Shown here: piece by piece, positions 36,149 through 47,318 of the stretch
Layout of the letters: every line of letters starts with the position of its first letter
Numbering within the stretch: the first letter of the stretch is position 1
Source: Heterostelium multicystogenum
Lineage: Eukaryota > Evosea > Eumycetozoa > Acytosteliales > Acytosteliaceae
Assembly: GCA_003667245.1 (NCBI GenBank)
Contig: RCNN01000095.1
Span: 54,143-118,142, forward strand
Direction of reading: 5' to 3'
Length of the DNA stretch: 64,000 nt
Notes under the pieces: model-generated
Told to the model about the DNA's origin: nothing
The model's input: the letters and a program-made list of their open reading frames with translations, nothing else
Database searches by the model: none
Translations under genes and position numbers: made by a program

Positions 36149-36219
36149 GGGCTCCACCGGGAATCGAACCCAGACCACTACCACCCAAAGGTAGTATTGT
36201 ACCATTCAACTATGGAGCC
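36149..36219 (-). tRNA. tRNA-Pro (anticodon TGG)
   Basis: The minus strand begins GGCTCCA and ends TGGAGCC plus discriminator C, giving a perfect 7-bp acceptor stem. The anticodon arm is CTACC-TTTGGGT-GGTAG, which places TGG at positions 34-36 (reads CCA/CCN proline codons). The T-arm is CTGGG-TTCGATT-CCCGG. No intron. Length 71 nt. Retrotransposon debris lies immediately downstream of it (lower coordinates). Confidence 0.95.
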
Positions 36220-36431
36220 AATGATAAAAAACACATTTTTTTCTTGCTAATATAGAGTTTTTATGTTCTCTCTCAATTAAAAAATCATCTTCACTAAAAA
36301 TCCTTTATTTTTATATTAATATGCTTATTTATATATTTAAATTTTTGGTATTTATAATTGGAATAAAGTTAACAAAGATTTCCCCAAAACTATAATAAAA
36401 ATAATACAGATGTAATTACTAACCGATAGCT
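36220..36431. other. tRNA 5' flank and dioxygenase upstream region
   Basis: Short AT-rich spacer between the 5' end of tRNA-Pro (-) and the dioxygenase ATG (+). A T-rich run directly flanks the tRNA. Nothing else recognised. Confidence 0.5.
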
Positions 36432-37790
36432 ATGCTATTGCGAAATAGATATATAAGTAGCTTCATTAAAGGTCATCCTATCAATAAATACTATCATCGT
36501 ACTGCTTGCAATCATATTATCAATAGATTCTTTTGCACTTTAAGCATGGCAAGAGATAAGAACACCCCTGGTTTGACTTTTGATAACGACGGTGATGTAT
36601 TGAATACAAGCGACATCGAACATTTCAAGACCTATGGCTATGTTGTCAAAAGGAACTTGTTCTCGAACGACAACGATGAAGCATTGATGACTGAACATCA
36701 AACGGAGATCAGAAGATACCTGGCAAAACATGCTGATATCCATTTCGATGACGCGATAAAGATGGGATCTTTTGAGGAGGCCGAACTACTCAAACAACAA
36801 GAAGCAAAAATGTCAAAGGTGTCAACGGGATTTGGTGGCATGGTCAACTTTTACCATGGACAAGCTATGTACAAGATTAGAGAACATCCATCACTGCACA
36901 AGTCCTTCCAGCAACTGTATGAATATACATACTCCAAATCAGATGCATCCTCCAAAGAATGGCCAAACGAATACGAACACTTTGACCCTAGGCATATGTA
37001 TATGTTTGTCAATCGATGTGGATTCAGAATACCTTTCAACACCAGCAATAATAATTTAGTTGAATCCGCCGACTTGCCATTGTTGAAACCAACTGTGCAG
37101 AAGGGCACCGGAACACATTTAGACTGCAATCCATTCCACCTATTCCGTGGTGAGAGACTATTAAAAGAAACAAATAGTATCGAACTTATTCCACTCAGAT
37201 TTTGGCAGCCAATTCAGGCATTTGTTGCCTTGAGTGATACCTTTGAGCCTGGAAATGGAGGATTCTGGTGTATTCCATCGTTCCACTCACGTTGTGTCGA
37301 TTACTTTAAGGAGAGATATCCCGAAGTCTTCCAAAAAATACACGAATCGATAGAAAACAATACAAACATTCCCTCCACTGGAACAACAAGACTGAAGCGT
37401 GGAAAATGCATTTGACTTCTCAAGCGAAACCGACCCAGAGTTAGTGAAACAACTCCAGCACATCCCTCTCCGAAGAGGTGATGTTATATTTGGGATTGGA
37501 GAATACCACATTGTAATGATGAAGTTCACTCTGGCCATTCAGTTAGAGAGGTTGTCTATGCAGCACACCTACCTGCAGTACCACTCAACGACCGATACGC
37601 TCAAGAGCAACTGAAATGGTATGAGAATGGTGTACATCCAACATACACCTCCAAGCAATTCGCAACCCTTGAGTCAATCGACTACAGTCTACCCAAACTC
37701 TCACCTCTCGGCAGACAGCTCATGAACATAGACAAATGGTCATTGAAACTAGATAGTGATAGCGACAGCCATCAAAGTATCTCAAAGTAA
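36432..37790 (+). CDS. Phytanoyl-CoA dioxygenase (PhyH)-like Fe(II)/2-oxoglutarate oxygenase
   Basis: Non-heme iron oxygenase fold. The ATG at 36432 opens a basic, Arg/His-containing leader (MLLRNRYISSFIKGHPINKY) that could be a mitochondrial presequence; a second ATG at 36546 starts the core. The domain begins DIEHFKTYGYVVKRNLFSND. The iron-binding H-x-D is in KGTGTHLDCNPFH, and the distal His is probably in RIPHCNDEVHSGHSVREVVY together with the 2-oxoglutarate Arg. GNGGFWCIPSFHSR lies between them. Two slips occur near 37398 (TRLKRG to ENAFDFSSE) and near 37494 (GDVIF to WDWRIPHCND), after which reading runs to QSISK at 37790. Length about 450 residues. The exact substrate is unknown; the family includes lipid and small-molecule hydroxylases. 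Confidence 0.75.
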
Positions 37791-38644
37791 CAAAACTATC
37801 AGTATCGAAACACGGCATTGAGCAACTGTATATTATTATTGTAACAACACGTTTCCAATAATCTTAATCTTATGGTTATAGCCCACACACTGACAAACGA
37901 AAACACAGAGCACAATATTGCAGTCATAGAAGGTGTTGTTTACAATGTTAGATCAACACACAATGAATTTTCGAATTAGCACAAAACTGGGTTCTTTTTC
38001 AAAAAATATTAAAATTTCCTTTTTAATTAAAATCTCGTCATGTTTTGTCTGATTGACCTGCAATGTTGCCATTACATATTAATCTTCTAACTTAACACAA
38101 CACACAACCAACAAAAAACAACATTAATGAATCCTTATTAATTAAAAAAATCTATATACAAAAAAGTAAACAAAAACAATAAAAATCATCCAACAACAAA
38201 ACTTTACTAAAACCAATCAATCTAATCATTTTTATCTACTACTAATATTATTATAATATATATATATTTATACATCCTAAATTTAAAATAGTCGAACCAC
38301 AATAAATATAATCTTCATCTATTAAATATATTTATACTTTTTAATTAATAATTATTTAATAATATTTTTATAAATATAATAGATATATATAATTTATAAA
38401 AAGAACTATATATATATATATATTTTTCCTTTTGACAAAACCTATAAGTCTAGACTTTTAAATCTTAGTCTTTGGTTTTAAGATTATTCTAGATTCTAGA
38501 TTTTTATTTTTTTGTTTTTTTTTTTCCAACTTGTAAATTTGAAAAAAGAGATTTGATCAATTCAGAATCGTATTAAAAAGAATTTAGATTTACAGAGTAT
38601 TTTATAGATTATAGATATATAAACTTTTTATTTGTTTATTAATA
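37791..38644. other. Intergenic spacer, no gene seen
   Basis: AT-rich region between two plus-strand genes, with long AT-only stretches (38220-38430) and T runs near 38505-38525. It holds the promoter of the oxysterol-binding-protein gene. Confidence 0.55.
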
Positions 38645-40112
38645 ATGTCAAATAGTGTGGAGGTTTCTTCAGAAGAGTCCCAAAAATGGAATGATGAGGA
38701 AATAGTTGTGGAAGAGGACGGTGTTTCTGATGAGAGTAATTCAAATGATACACCAAAGGACAAAAAGATGAAAGGTGCTATGGCCTCACTCATGAAACAA
38801 ATGGTATCAAGTAAAGTAGGTAGTGAGATTAACCATATATATTTATCTTGATTCTTTAGTTAATTAATAAATAATATCTCTCTCACTTAAAGCAACCATT
38901 TTATAAAATGAGTTTGCCCATATGTTTTTCAGAACCAAGATCACTCCTGGAGAAATTCACAGATATGGGTAAATATTTCGAATTATTTATAAAGTAAGTA
39001 ATATTTAGTTATCCTATCTTGACAGAGTTATAAAAATGATATTGACCCTTTCATTTGAATACACAGTGCTTCACAACAAGAAACAGAGGAAGATAGATTT
39101 TTAGAAGTTTTGAAATTTTATTTGTCAAGTTGGCTTCTACAACAAGACGTTAGAAATCCTTTCAATCCTGTCATTGGAGAGGTATTCAGTTGCCGTTGGG
39201 ACCACAAAGATGGATCAACCACTGAATATCACTCAGAACAAATCTCCCATCACCCACCATCATCAGCATTCTGCTATACCAACAAAAAGAATAAGGCTAT
39301 CTTTCATTCATATCTCCAACCAACCTCAAAATTCTGGGGAAATTCCTTTGAGAGCTGCAGTAAGTAGTATAATGAACATTGCATTAATAGATATTGTAAC
39401 TAACAATCTTTTCAATTATTAAAATTAAATCAGTGGATGGTAAATTGATATTCGAATTGCCAGAATTTGGAGAGGAATATTTAGTTGATGTACCAAAGAT
39501 TTCAGTTAAAGGAGTCGTACTAGGAACATTAGCAACAGAAGTCACAGGATCAACTGTTTTGACCTGTAAAAAAACAAACTACACAGCGGAGATTGAGTTC
39601 AAAGGAAAAGGACTATTTTAAAAACAAACAATTCATGGTCGCCAAAGTTAGACATCCATCCAGCAAGAGATCACTGTACACATTAGAAGCGGCATGGGAT
39701 GGTAAAATTAATATTTTAAATGCCAAGACAGGTGTATGTATATGATGAAAATGACTCAATCCACTTATAAATAATTAAAGTATTCTAATATTGAGTAATC
39801 ACTTGGTCAATCTAGAAAACAACTCTATTCTTTGATATAAATACATTCTCCACAGTGGAAATGATTGTTCCACCGGTTTCAGAACAACCCAGTAACTTTT
39901 CACGTCAAGTTTGGAGTCAGGTCATCAAGAATATCAATGCAGACAACGAAGAGGAGGCACAAGCACAAAAACACATCGTTGAAGAATTACAACGTACTCA
40001 AGCAAAAGAGAGATCCGAACAAAACATAGAATGGACCACCAAGGACTTCATAAAATCAGACAACACATATATTTCTTTAAAACTTTCATCTTTTAAAAAT
40101 GAAATATCCTAA
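38645..40112 (+). CDS. Oxysterol-binding protein-related protein (ORD only)
   Basis: Lipid-transfer protein of the OSBP/ORP family, which moves sterols and phosphoinositides at membrane contact sites. The ATG at 38645 gives an acidic leader (MSNSVEVSSEESQKWNDEE). Further exons carry LPICFSEPRSLLEKFTDMG, RNPFNPVIGEVFSCRW, and the family fingerprint EYHSEQISHHPPSSAF, followed by GKLIFELPEFGEEYLVDVP, TNYTAEIEFKGKG and AWDGKINILNAKTG. There is no PH, ankyrin or FFAT segment, so this is a short form of about 390-400 residues. Four or five introns are used. The frame slips by one extra T near 39618 (CTATTTTAAAAAC), where dropping it gives KGLFKNKQFMVAKV. The last exon (from about 39850) reads VEMIVPPVSEQPSNFSRQVW. 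D. discoideum has about a dozen such genes; the orthologue is not identifiable. Confidence 0.9.
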
Positions 40113-40738
40113 CAACAACAATACAACCCCACACAGGTAGCAATAATAATAATAGCACACACACAACATATATTATAATATATAGATAAATAATATTTAA
40201 CATCCATACATACATATATATACAAACACACACACACACTATATATACATCTATTTATAAATAAACCATAAAAAAACTAATTTATTTGATCAAGAATGAA
40301 TATATAAAGTTATTGCTTCATTAATTACTATTATATATTGTTGAACAATTCAATGTATCTATGTATGTATTTATATCATAAATCATACTACAATTGTAAT
40401 TGAATTTGACCAGTATAAGTGACTGTCTTTTCAGTCGACTGTTTGCACAGTGAGTTGTAACGTTTTTTACAACGACTGTATAGAATGGTTTTGTAGAGAG
40501 GAAAAGAAAAGATCAAAAATTAATTGCAATTTTGTATGAATTTTCAATTTTCCCATTTTGATTTATTTTTTGTTTAGTTTTTATTTTATTTTTTTGAACA
40601 CACAAAAAACTGTTTCATCTTGGGTTTTAAGTTTTTTGTTTTTTTGTTGTTTGTTCATAATAGATAATAACTTAGCTCATTACAAGTCATTTGTTGTTGT
40701 TGTTGTTGCTATTGTTATTGTTCATATCAAAAACAAAG
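40113..40738. other. Intergenic region with a double hairpin
   Basis: AT-rich spacer between the OSBP and PDH genes. It contains a CA-repeat near 40224-40240, a pair of adjacent inverted repeats at 40421-40478 (listed separately) and a GTT run near 40690-40708 just before the PDH start. Confidence 0.55.
40421..40478. repeat. Two adjacent inverted repeats
   Basis: GACTG-TCTTTT-CAGTC (40421-40436) is followed by an inverted repeat whose core is GTTGTAA-CGTTTT-TTACAAC (40454-40473), extended outward by CAGT/ACTG. Both could fold as RNA or cruciform hairpins. Confidence 0.6.
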
Positions 40739-42333
40739 ATGTTCACTTCAGGTCAACTACTCAAGAATGTCAACAAGACTGTTGCCAACTTCAATGTATG
40801 TCAACAATAAAATAGAATAGCTGAAAGAGAAGAGAAATGAAGAGTATATTATTGAGAGAGAGAGTTGAAACGAAATAATAAAGAATGAGAGAAAATCGAT
40901 AGACAGGAAAACAATAGAGATACTGAGGATTTCTTAAGAAAGCATAATATATATATTAATACATTGTAATTTTCATAAATTATAGTTAATTAGAGGATAT
41001 GCTTCAAAGGCATCAGGTGAAATTAAGGTTAAGTTCCCAATGAAGTTTGAGACTTATCTTTGTGATGGTCCAGCAAACGAATGCACCACCACCAAAGAGA
41101 GAATTGATCACTCACTTTACTGATATGACTAGAATGAGAAGAATCGAAATGGTTGCCGATTCACTCTACAAGAAGAAATTGATCAGAGGTTTCTGTCATC
41201 TTTACAATGGACAGGTATGATAGTCAGAACAATCATTTATCATCGTCGTCATCATCACACATTCAAGAACACACAATGTCAACACAGACCACAACATAAT
41301 GATAGATCTATTGATGCGAGGGTATTCAAATCATGCATAGTTATACCAATGAAACTCTACTATTGATGAAATATTTTGGAATTGATAAAATCGAAATGAT
41401 GATGATAATATCCAATCTTTCAAAGACCCTCATGCTAAACATTATCTCTTATAATTATCAATAACAGGAAGCCGTTTGCACAGGTATGGAAGCAGCTATC
41501 ACAAAGAACGATCACGTAATTACAGCATATAGAGATCACACATTCATGTTGGCTCGTGGTGCCACTCCAGAGTCTGTTTTGGCAGAGTTGTTGATGAAGT
41601 CTACTGGATGTTCAAAGGGAAAGGGTGTAGTATGCATATGTTTGCCCACAACTTCTATGTGGTAACGGTATCGTTGGTGCACAATGCCCATTGGGAGCTG
41701 GTATTGCCTTCACACAAAAGTATAATAACACTGGTAACATCTGTCTTACCTACTATGGTGACGGTGCTGCCAACCAAGGTCAACTCTTCGAAGCTTCAAC
41801 ATGGCCAAGCTCTGGGACTTACCATGCGTCTTTATCTGTGAAAACAACAAGTTTGGTATGGGTACTGCACAAGCCCGTGCTGCTGCCGGTACCGACTTTT
41901 ACACTCGTGCTCACTACATCCCAGGTATGAAGGTCGACGGTATGAACGTCTTGGCTGTCAAGCAAGCCGGTAAGTACGTTGCTGATTGTGCCGTTCAGGT
42001 AAGGGACCATTCGTTTTGGAGATGGACACCTACGTTATGTCGGTCACTCCATGTCTGATCCAGGTACCTTCATACCGTACTCGTGAAGAAGTCAACCAAA
42101 TCCGTTCTATTCGTGACCCAATCGAGTACGTCCGTAACCTTTTGTTGGAGCACAAGTTGGCCACCGAAGAAGAACTCACCACCATAGAAGAGGCTGCTCG
42201 TGAAGAGATGGACAAGGCTGCTGACTTTGCCATCAACTCACCAATGCCAGAGATGCGTGAACTTTACACCAACGTCTACAAGGAAGTTGTACCAATTAGA
42301 GCTGTTGAACTCGACCAAAGCTTTAGACCATAA
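40739..42333 (+). CDS. pdhA: Pyruvate dehydrogenase E1 component, alpha subunit
   Basis: Thiamine-diphosphate subunit of the mitochondrial pyruvate dehydrogenase complex. The ATG at 40739 starts a presequence-like leader ([19 protein letters not shown]), followed by an intron (about 40796-40984). Conserved pieces are [85 protein letters not shown] with the GDG part of the ThDP motif, [29 protein letters not shown], and [20 protein letters not shown]. The phosphorylation-loop motif GHSMSDPG is present but out of frame between 42020 and 42072. I count seven single-base slips (near 41090, 41628, 41652, 41803, 41990, 42018, 42070) with almost perfect amino-acid conservation between them, which suggests poor base quality rather than a pseudogene. 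A second intron lies at about 41214-41467. Confidence 0.9.
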
Positions 42334-43447
42334 ATTAATTAAAACCTTGCAGAATTCTTTACATATTTTTCCCCAACAACAACAAAACCCAATACTTTAA
42401 TAATAATTATATTAAAAATGAATCAAACAAAATATCTAAAATGGAAATCGATATTTCTTGATCTGAACCTCTAAAAAACGCAGTAGCCAAGTAATATGGG
42501 AATAGGAATGGGTGCGACCAACATGGTTTGCAAACACCTGATCACTATAAATTTCAGTTGATAAACCATAGGTTCAATTTCATTTGTTGGGTTATCAATC
42601 AGATAGCAACCTCTAGCTCTTCCCTGAAGGATGTGTAAATTGAAGAGGTTCTATTTAATATTAGAAAAGGGTGCAAAGAAAGCTCTTTTAAGAGATCAGA
42701 TTTTTTATGTTACAGTAAATACCACACCTAAATTTTGATTTTTAGTAAAATTACAATGCTTTTTAATTAAAAAGACCCTACTGATGTCGGATACCTATCA
42801 TCTTAAGAAGATTTTAGGATATTTGTAAAAGTTAAGCATCTTTTCTGGTGGTAACAATTTCGGATTATATAGTTTGTAAAATTGATTTGTTTATATAATA
42901 TTTTTATTCAAAATATCTTGAATTGTTAACTTTTGCATTGGTTCACGACAAACTAAAATTGAAGTAAACAAACAACAACCACAACATCCAGAGTTGCATC
43001 TATGAATTTATTTTAAAATTTTATTTGAATTTTAGTTTTTACCTTGATATTTCTTTAAAAGATTGATTCAACTTTAATCAAGATTGAAAATCATCAAAAA
43101 TACATTAAATCAAATCAAATCCAGTACTACATATTAAATCATCCTAATTTTACATAAATTAAATTTATTTAGTTATTATGTGGGTATTTAATAAAGTCGT
43201 ATCTTTTCCATTCTCTGGTAAAAACTTGGCTGGAGAGATTATTTTTTATAATAATATATATATAAATAGGTTGGATTTTTCATAAGATTGACACCTTACT
43301 TTTGATAAATTCCATTAATTATTATTATTATTAAAATATACATACATATAACAACTAGCTATAATTATATAAATATAATATTTTCAATCAATTAATATTT
43401 ATTTCTATTATTTTTTTAATTTAATTAAATTATTTATCTATTTAAAA
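42334..43447. other. Intergenic spacer, no gene seen
   Basis: AT-rich region of 1.1 kb between two plus-strand genes. The part at 42480-42720 is less AT-biased than the rest but encodes nothing recognisable and does not fold into an obvious tRNA. Confidence 0.5.
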
Positions 43448-44629
43448 ATGATATCTTCTTCTTTAAATGATAATAATATTAATTTCCAAAGTAATCGAAT
43501 GTCTTTAAATTATGTTGAAAATATTTGTCGTCAAATCATTTGGATAGTGATACTAATGATTCACAAAGTTCAAAATCCAATCCTATCTCAATAAATAATA
43601 TTATTCCATTTGAAGGTTTAATTAATACCAATATATTTATATTTCAAGACAATTCCAACATAATTGATTCCCAATTTCTTGATTCTCTTAATTACTACAA
43701 TATAAATTCATCAAACTCTCAATATCAAGAAATCAATAATGATAATATAAATAATATTATTATTAAAAACAATCATACCCAACTATTGTCCCAAGTAGTA
43801 GTAGTGAAAATATTTTTGTTGATGCTATTCATAATAAAATAAATAGTAATGTAAATATTATTTTGTTCCTGAAAGTAATTATATACAATGCAGATGGACA
43901 ACATGTATTGACAACTTTGAATCGTTATCAGAGTTTTGGATTCATATTCGCACCAAGCATTTGAATTTAATTGACACCTCAAAAGGAGTAGTCCAATGCG
44001 AATGGGAATCTTGTGACCAATTTCAAAATGATATCTATTCCTTAATGGGTCATCTTAAATTCTGTCACCTAGTTTCATATTATGATAGATGTAAGATTAA
44101 TATCTCAACAAATATTGAATCAATATTAACTATCAAAAATTATTTAGGTTCCAATCTTGACGATTCTTTATATAAGAGTAAAAAATTCCTCAATCAATTA
44201 ATAGAATCTTGGAAATCGAACCGAATTGTTGATGACAATAGTAGCAGTCCTCTTTACAAGATCCATCGGAAATGGAGATTGTTAAAAAAAATCTGGAAAC
44301 CAAGAAAAAAGAGAAGAGGTAGTAGTATCCAGACCACTGCTCCATTCTATTGCCGATGGTCAACTTGTAAATTGTATTTCGATACTCTTAAGGAGTTGGA
44401 TGACCACCTTGGCGACCATGTAAAGAAACAAAAAGACACCAAGATGTATGCCCAGTGTGAATGGTTCGGATGTAGCAGAGGAGGAAGACCATTAAAGAGT
44501 TCCTACAACCTCGTACACCACATCAGATACAAGCACAGTGGACTGAAGCCACATTGCTGCAACATTTGCGAGAGCAGTAGTTTTGTCCAGTTATCCGATT
44601 TAAACGAGCACAAAAGGAACGTCCCATAA
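43448..44629 (+). CDS. C2H2 zinc-finger protein with CxWxxC-type fingers
   Basis: Probable nuclear DNA-binding protein. An Asn/Ser-rich N-terminal part (from ATG 43448, MISSSLNDNNINFQSNRMSL) precedes five finger-like units: CRWTTCIDNFESLSEFWIHI, CEWESCDQFQNDIYSLMGHL, CRWSTCKLYFDTLKELDDHL, CEWFGCSRGG...NLVHHIRYKH, and CCNICESSSFVQLSDLNEHK. Several have the C-x-W-x2-C form seen in GLI/Zic- and AEBP2-type fingers. A basic patch KKIWKPRKKRRGSS lies between fingers two and three and could be a nuclear localisation signal. Frame slips near 43530, 43785 and 43860 interrupt the N-terminal half; the finger region from 43961 onward is one clean frame to the stop at 44629. The orthologue is not recognised. 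Confidence 0.8.
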
Positions 44630-45298
44630 ATTAGATGATGGACATATCAAAAAGAAAAGAACCAAACCAACTCCATATTAATCTTTAAAGAATTACCCTA
44701 CTCTTCCATGTATCGAAACTATACTAAACAAACTAAATCAAACTAAACCAAAACATATAAATATAAATACTCAATAAAGGTTCTTGTTAATAAATGATCA
44801 TTATTCAATAGTTTTAACAATAATCTGATTGACAATCTCCCTCATACTATTTCCTCTTTAACATCTACCTCCACTCCTACTCTATCATGTCTTGTCTTGT
44901 AATTGAGCACATTTAAAATTCATCTAAGAATAATATTTAAATATGAATGTCTCAATATCAATTTGTTGGTTTCTGACATTTAGATTTTAATCTGAATTCT
45001 GAATTAATGTTGTAAAATACGTGTATTTTATGTATGTCAAGACATTGATTCATGGGATTTTGTTCAACCCACTTTGCATAATTTAATTTATTTTTAATTT
45101 ATGATTTTCATGATCTGCAGAATGAAGTGTCCTATTGGAAATTTAAAACAAAGCTAGCTGCTCTTATGCTGTTTTAGTGTTTAATCTACATTATAATAAT
45201 AATAACAATAATATATATAGTTATATAAAGTCTACTACAATATTACTTTTAAAACAACAATTATAAAAATTACTTTTATTAAAGTATTTTAAAACAAA
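44630..45298. other. Intergenic spacer, no gene seen
   Basis: AT-rich spacer between two plus-strand genes, holding the promoter of the lyase gene. No recognisable element. Confidence 0.55.
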
Positions 45299-47067
45299 AT
45301 GACAGATACAAATTCAGGAACATATATTATTGCTAAAGCTGTTAAGGATATTGGTATAGAACAGATCTTTGGTATTGTTGGTGTACCTATCACCAATGTT
45401 GTTGTAGAGATGCAAAAGTTGGGCTTGCCATTTTATGGATTCCGTAATGAGCAAGCCGCTGGTTATGCTGCTAGTGTTGTTGGTTACTTGACTCGCCGCC
45501 CTGCAATTTGTTTCACTGTTTCCGGTCCAGGTATGGTCCATGCAGTACCAGGAGCTATGAATGCTATGGCAAATTGCTGGCCAATGATTTTGATGGCATC
45601 ATCTACCAGTGCCTCCGATGTTGAGCGTGGTGGTTTTCAAGAGACACCACAGATTGAAGCTGCACAACTTTACTGCAAGCGTGTCTACTTAGTCACAAAC
45701 ATAGATTCCATTCCCAAGTGTTCTAGAGTCTGCTGTCAAAAGAGAGTGTTTACTGGCAGACCTGGACCTGTATATATTCAGATTCCATCCAATGTGATGT
45801 CAAGTGTCAGTCAGAAACCACCTAAAACACTTCAGCCACCAAAGGAATTCCAGCCTGGTTCCGGAGCTGTCACCACCAGTCCACGTGAGTATATTATAGA
45901 GGCATTGCAGCTTCTGCTGAATGCTAAACAACCTGTTGTTATTGGTGGTAAAGGTGCCGCATATGCCCGTTGTGAGTCACAACTAGTACAGTTTATCAAA
46001 ACCACTGGTATTCCCTTCCTTTCTTCTCCAATGGGAAAGGGATTGTTACCAGACGATGATGAGCATGTTGTTTCTCCAGCTCGTTCCGTTGCTTTGAAAG
46101 GTGCAGATGTAGTTTTAGTGATTGGTGCAAGATTGAACTGGATGTTTACTTATGGACAAGAGCCAACATTCTCCCCAGGAGTCAAATTTATTATAATCGA
46201 TATTTGTGCCGAGCAGTCATCAAAGAATGTAAGCGGAGCACTTTCATTGGTAGGTGATGCTCAACAAATCTTAGCTGAAATGAATGCATTGCTTCCAAGT
46301 TTATCAATTAAGCCATCCATCGATGCCTGGTGGACTACTCTCAGATTGAAAATGCGAGATAACCAAAAACTGTTTGAACGATCAAACTTTATCTACCACA
46401 AAAAGAGAATGAATATCTCCACTTATCACCAAGTATTCAATGTATTGCGTAATCATTTACCAAAAAACACTTTATTAATCAATGAAGGTGCAAACACAAT
46501 GGATATGTAAGTAAAAATGAAAACAATAATATGGTTCTTTTATTAATGTAAATTATTCATATTTATAGTGGAAGAATTTGTCTACCTCAATATGAAGCTA
46601 GATCCCGATTGGACTCTGGAACTTTATCAACTATGGGTGTTGGTGTTGGATATGCAATTGCTGCAAGTGGAATTTACGGTAACAGTCGACCAGTTGTTTG
46701 TATTCAAGGTGACAGTGCTTTTGGATTCAGTGGTATGGAAATTGAAGTTGCATGTCGATTCCACATGCCAATTCTCTTTATAATTGTCAACAACAACGGT
46801 ATCTATGAGGTCTCGAGGAGGCACCTGCAGAAGGATTCTCCCCAATAACAATGCCACCAACTTCTTTATCACCAAAGACTCATTATGAAAATATCATTGA
46901 AGCTTTTGGAGGTAAGGGATATGGTGTTCATACTTTGACTCAACTCGACGAGATAGTAAAGAAAAACCATCGGATCAATCGTAGAAAACAAATTAGAAAT
47001 GCCAGTATTGATCAATGTATTTATTAAACCAAGTGGTACTACTCCAAAGATTTTAAGTCATAAATAA
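45299..47067 (+). CDS. hacl1: 2-hydroxyacyl-CoA lyase
   Basis: Thiamine-diphosphate enzyme that cleaves 2-hydroxyacyl-CoA to formyl-CoA and an aldehyde in alpha-oxidation of branched fatty acids, peroxisomal in animals. The ATG at 45299 (MTDTNSGTYIIAKAVKDIGI) gives the PYR domain with FYGFRNEQAAGYAASVVGYL and CFTVSGPGMVHAVPG, then the central domain (GKGAAYARCE, SPMGKGLLPDDD), an intron near 46509-46568, and the PP domain GTLSTMGVGVGYAIAA with the ThDP motif GDSAFGFSGMEIEVAC...NNNGIYE. Slips occur near 46808 (before EAPAEGFSPITMPPTS) and 46966 (K-rich run before TIGSIVENK). A compensated pair between 45718 and 45752 hides inside the long frame. The C-terminus reads ILSHK, not a canonical PTS1. 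Total about 570 residues, normal for the family. Confidence 0.93.
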
Positions 47068-47318
47068 ATAAATAAATATTTCGACCAAATTTACATCTAC
47101 CAAACTAACCTCGGATTCAAAGTTTCATCATTGCAGAATGAAACCAGTTGGAATCTGAAATTCTATATTAGAGTATCCTTAAATTTTCCCTTTTCATCAT
47201 TTTTTCTGAATATGAAATGAAATTCAACAGATCTTACTAAAATATAAAAGTAAAAGAGATTCTTTTTTATTACTTCTGATCAATCTATATTAATATTACA
47301 AAGAATTACAAGTTCAAT
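47068..47318. other. Short intergenic spacer
   Basis: AT-rich spacer of about 250 bp between two plus-strand genes; no element recognised. Confidence 0.5.

Noticed and set aside
42480..42720. Possible snoRNA or small RNA in a less AT-biased stretch
   Set aside because: No clear C/D or H/ACA boxes with pairing terminal stem could be found by eye.
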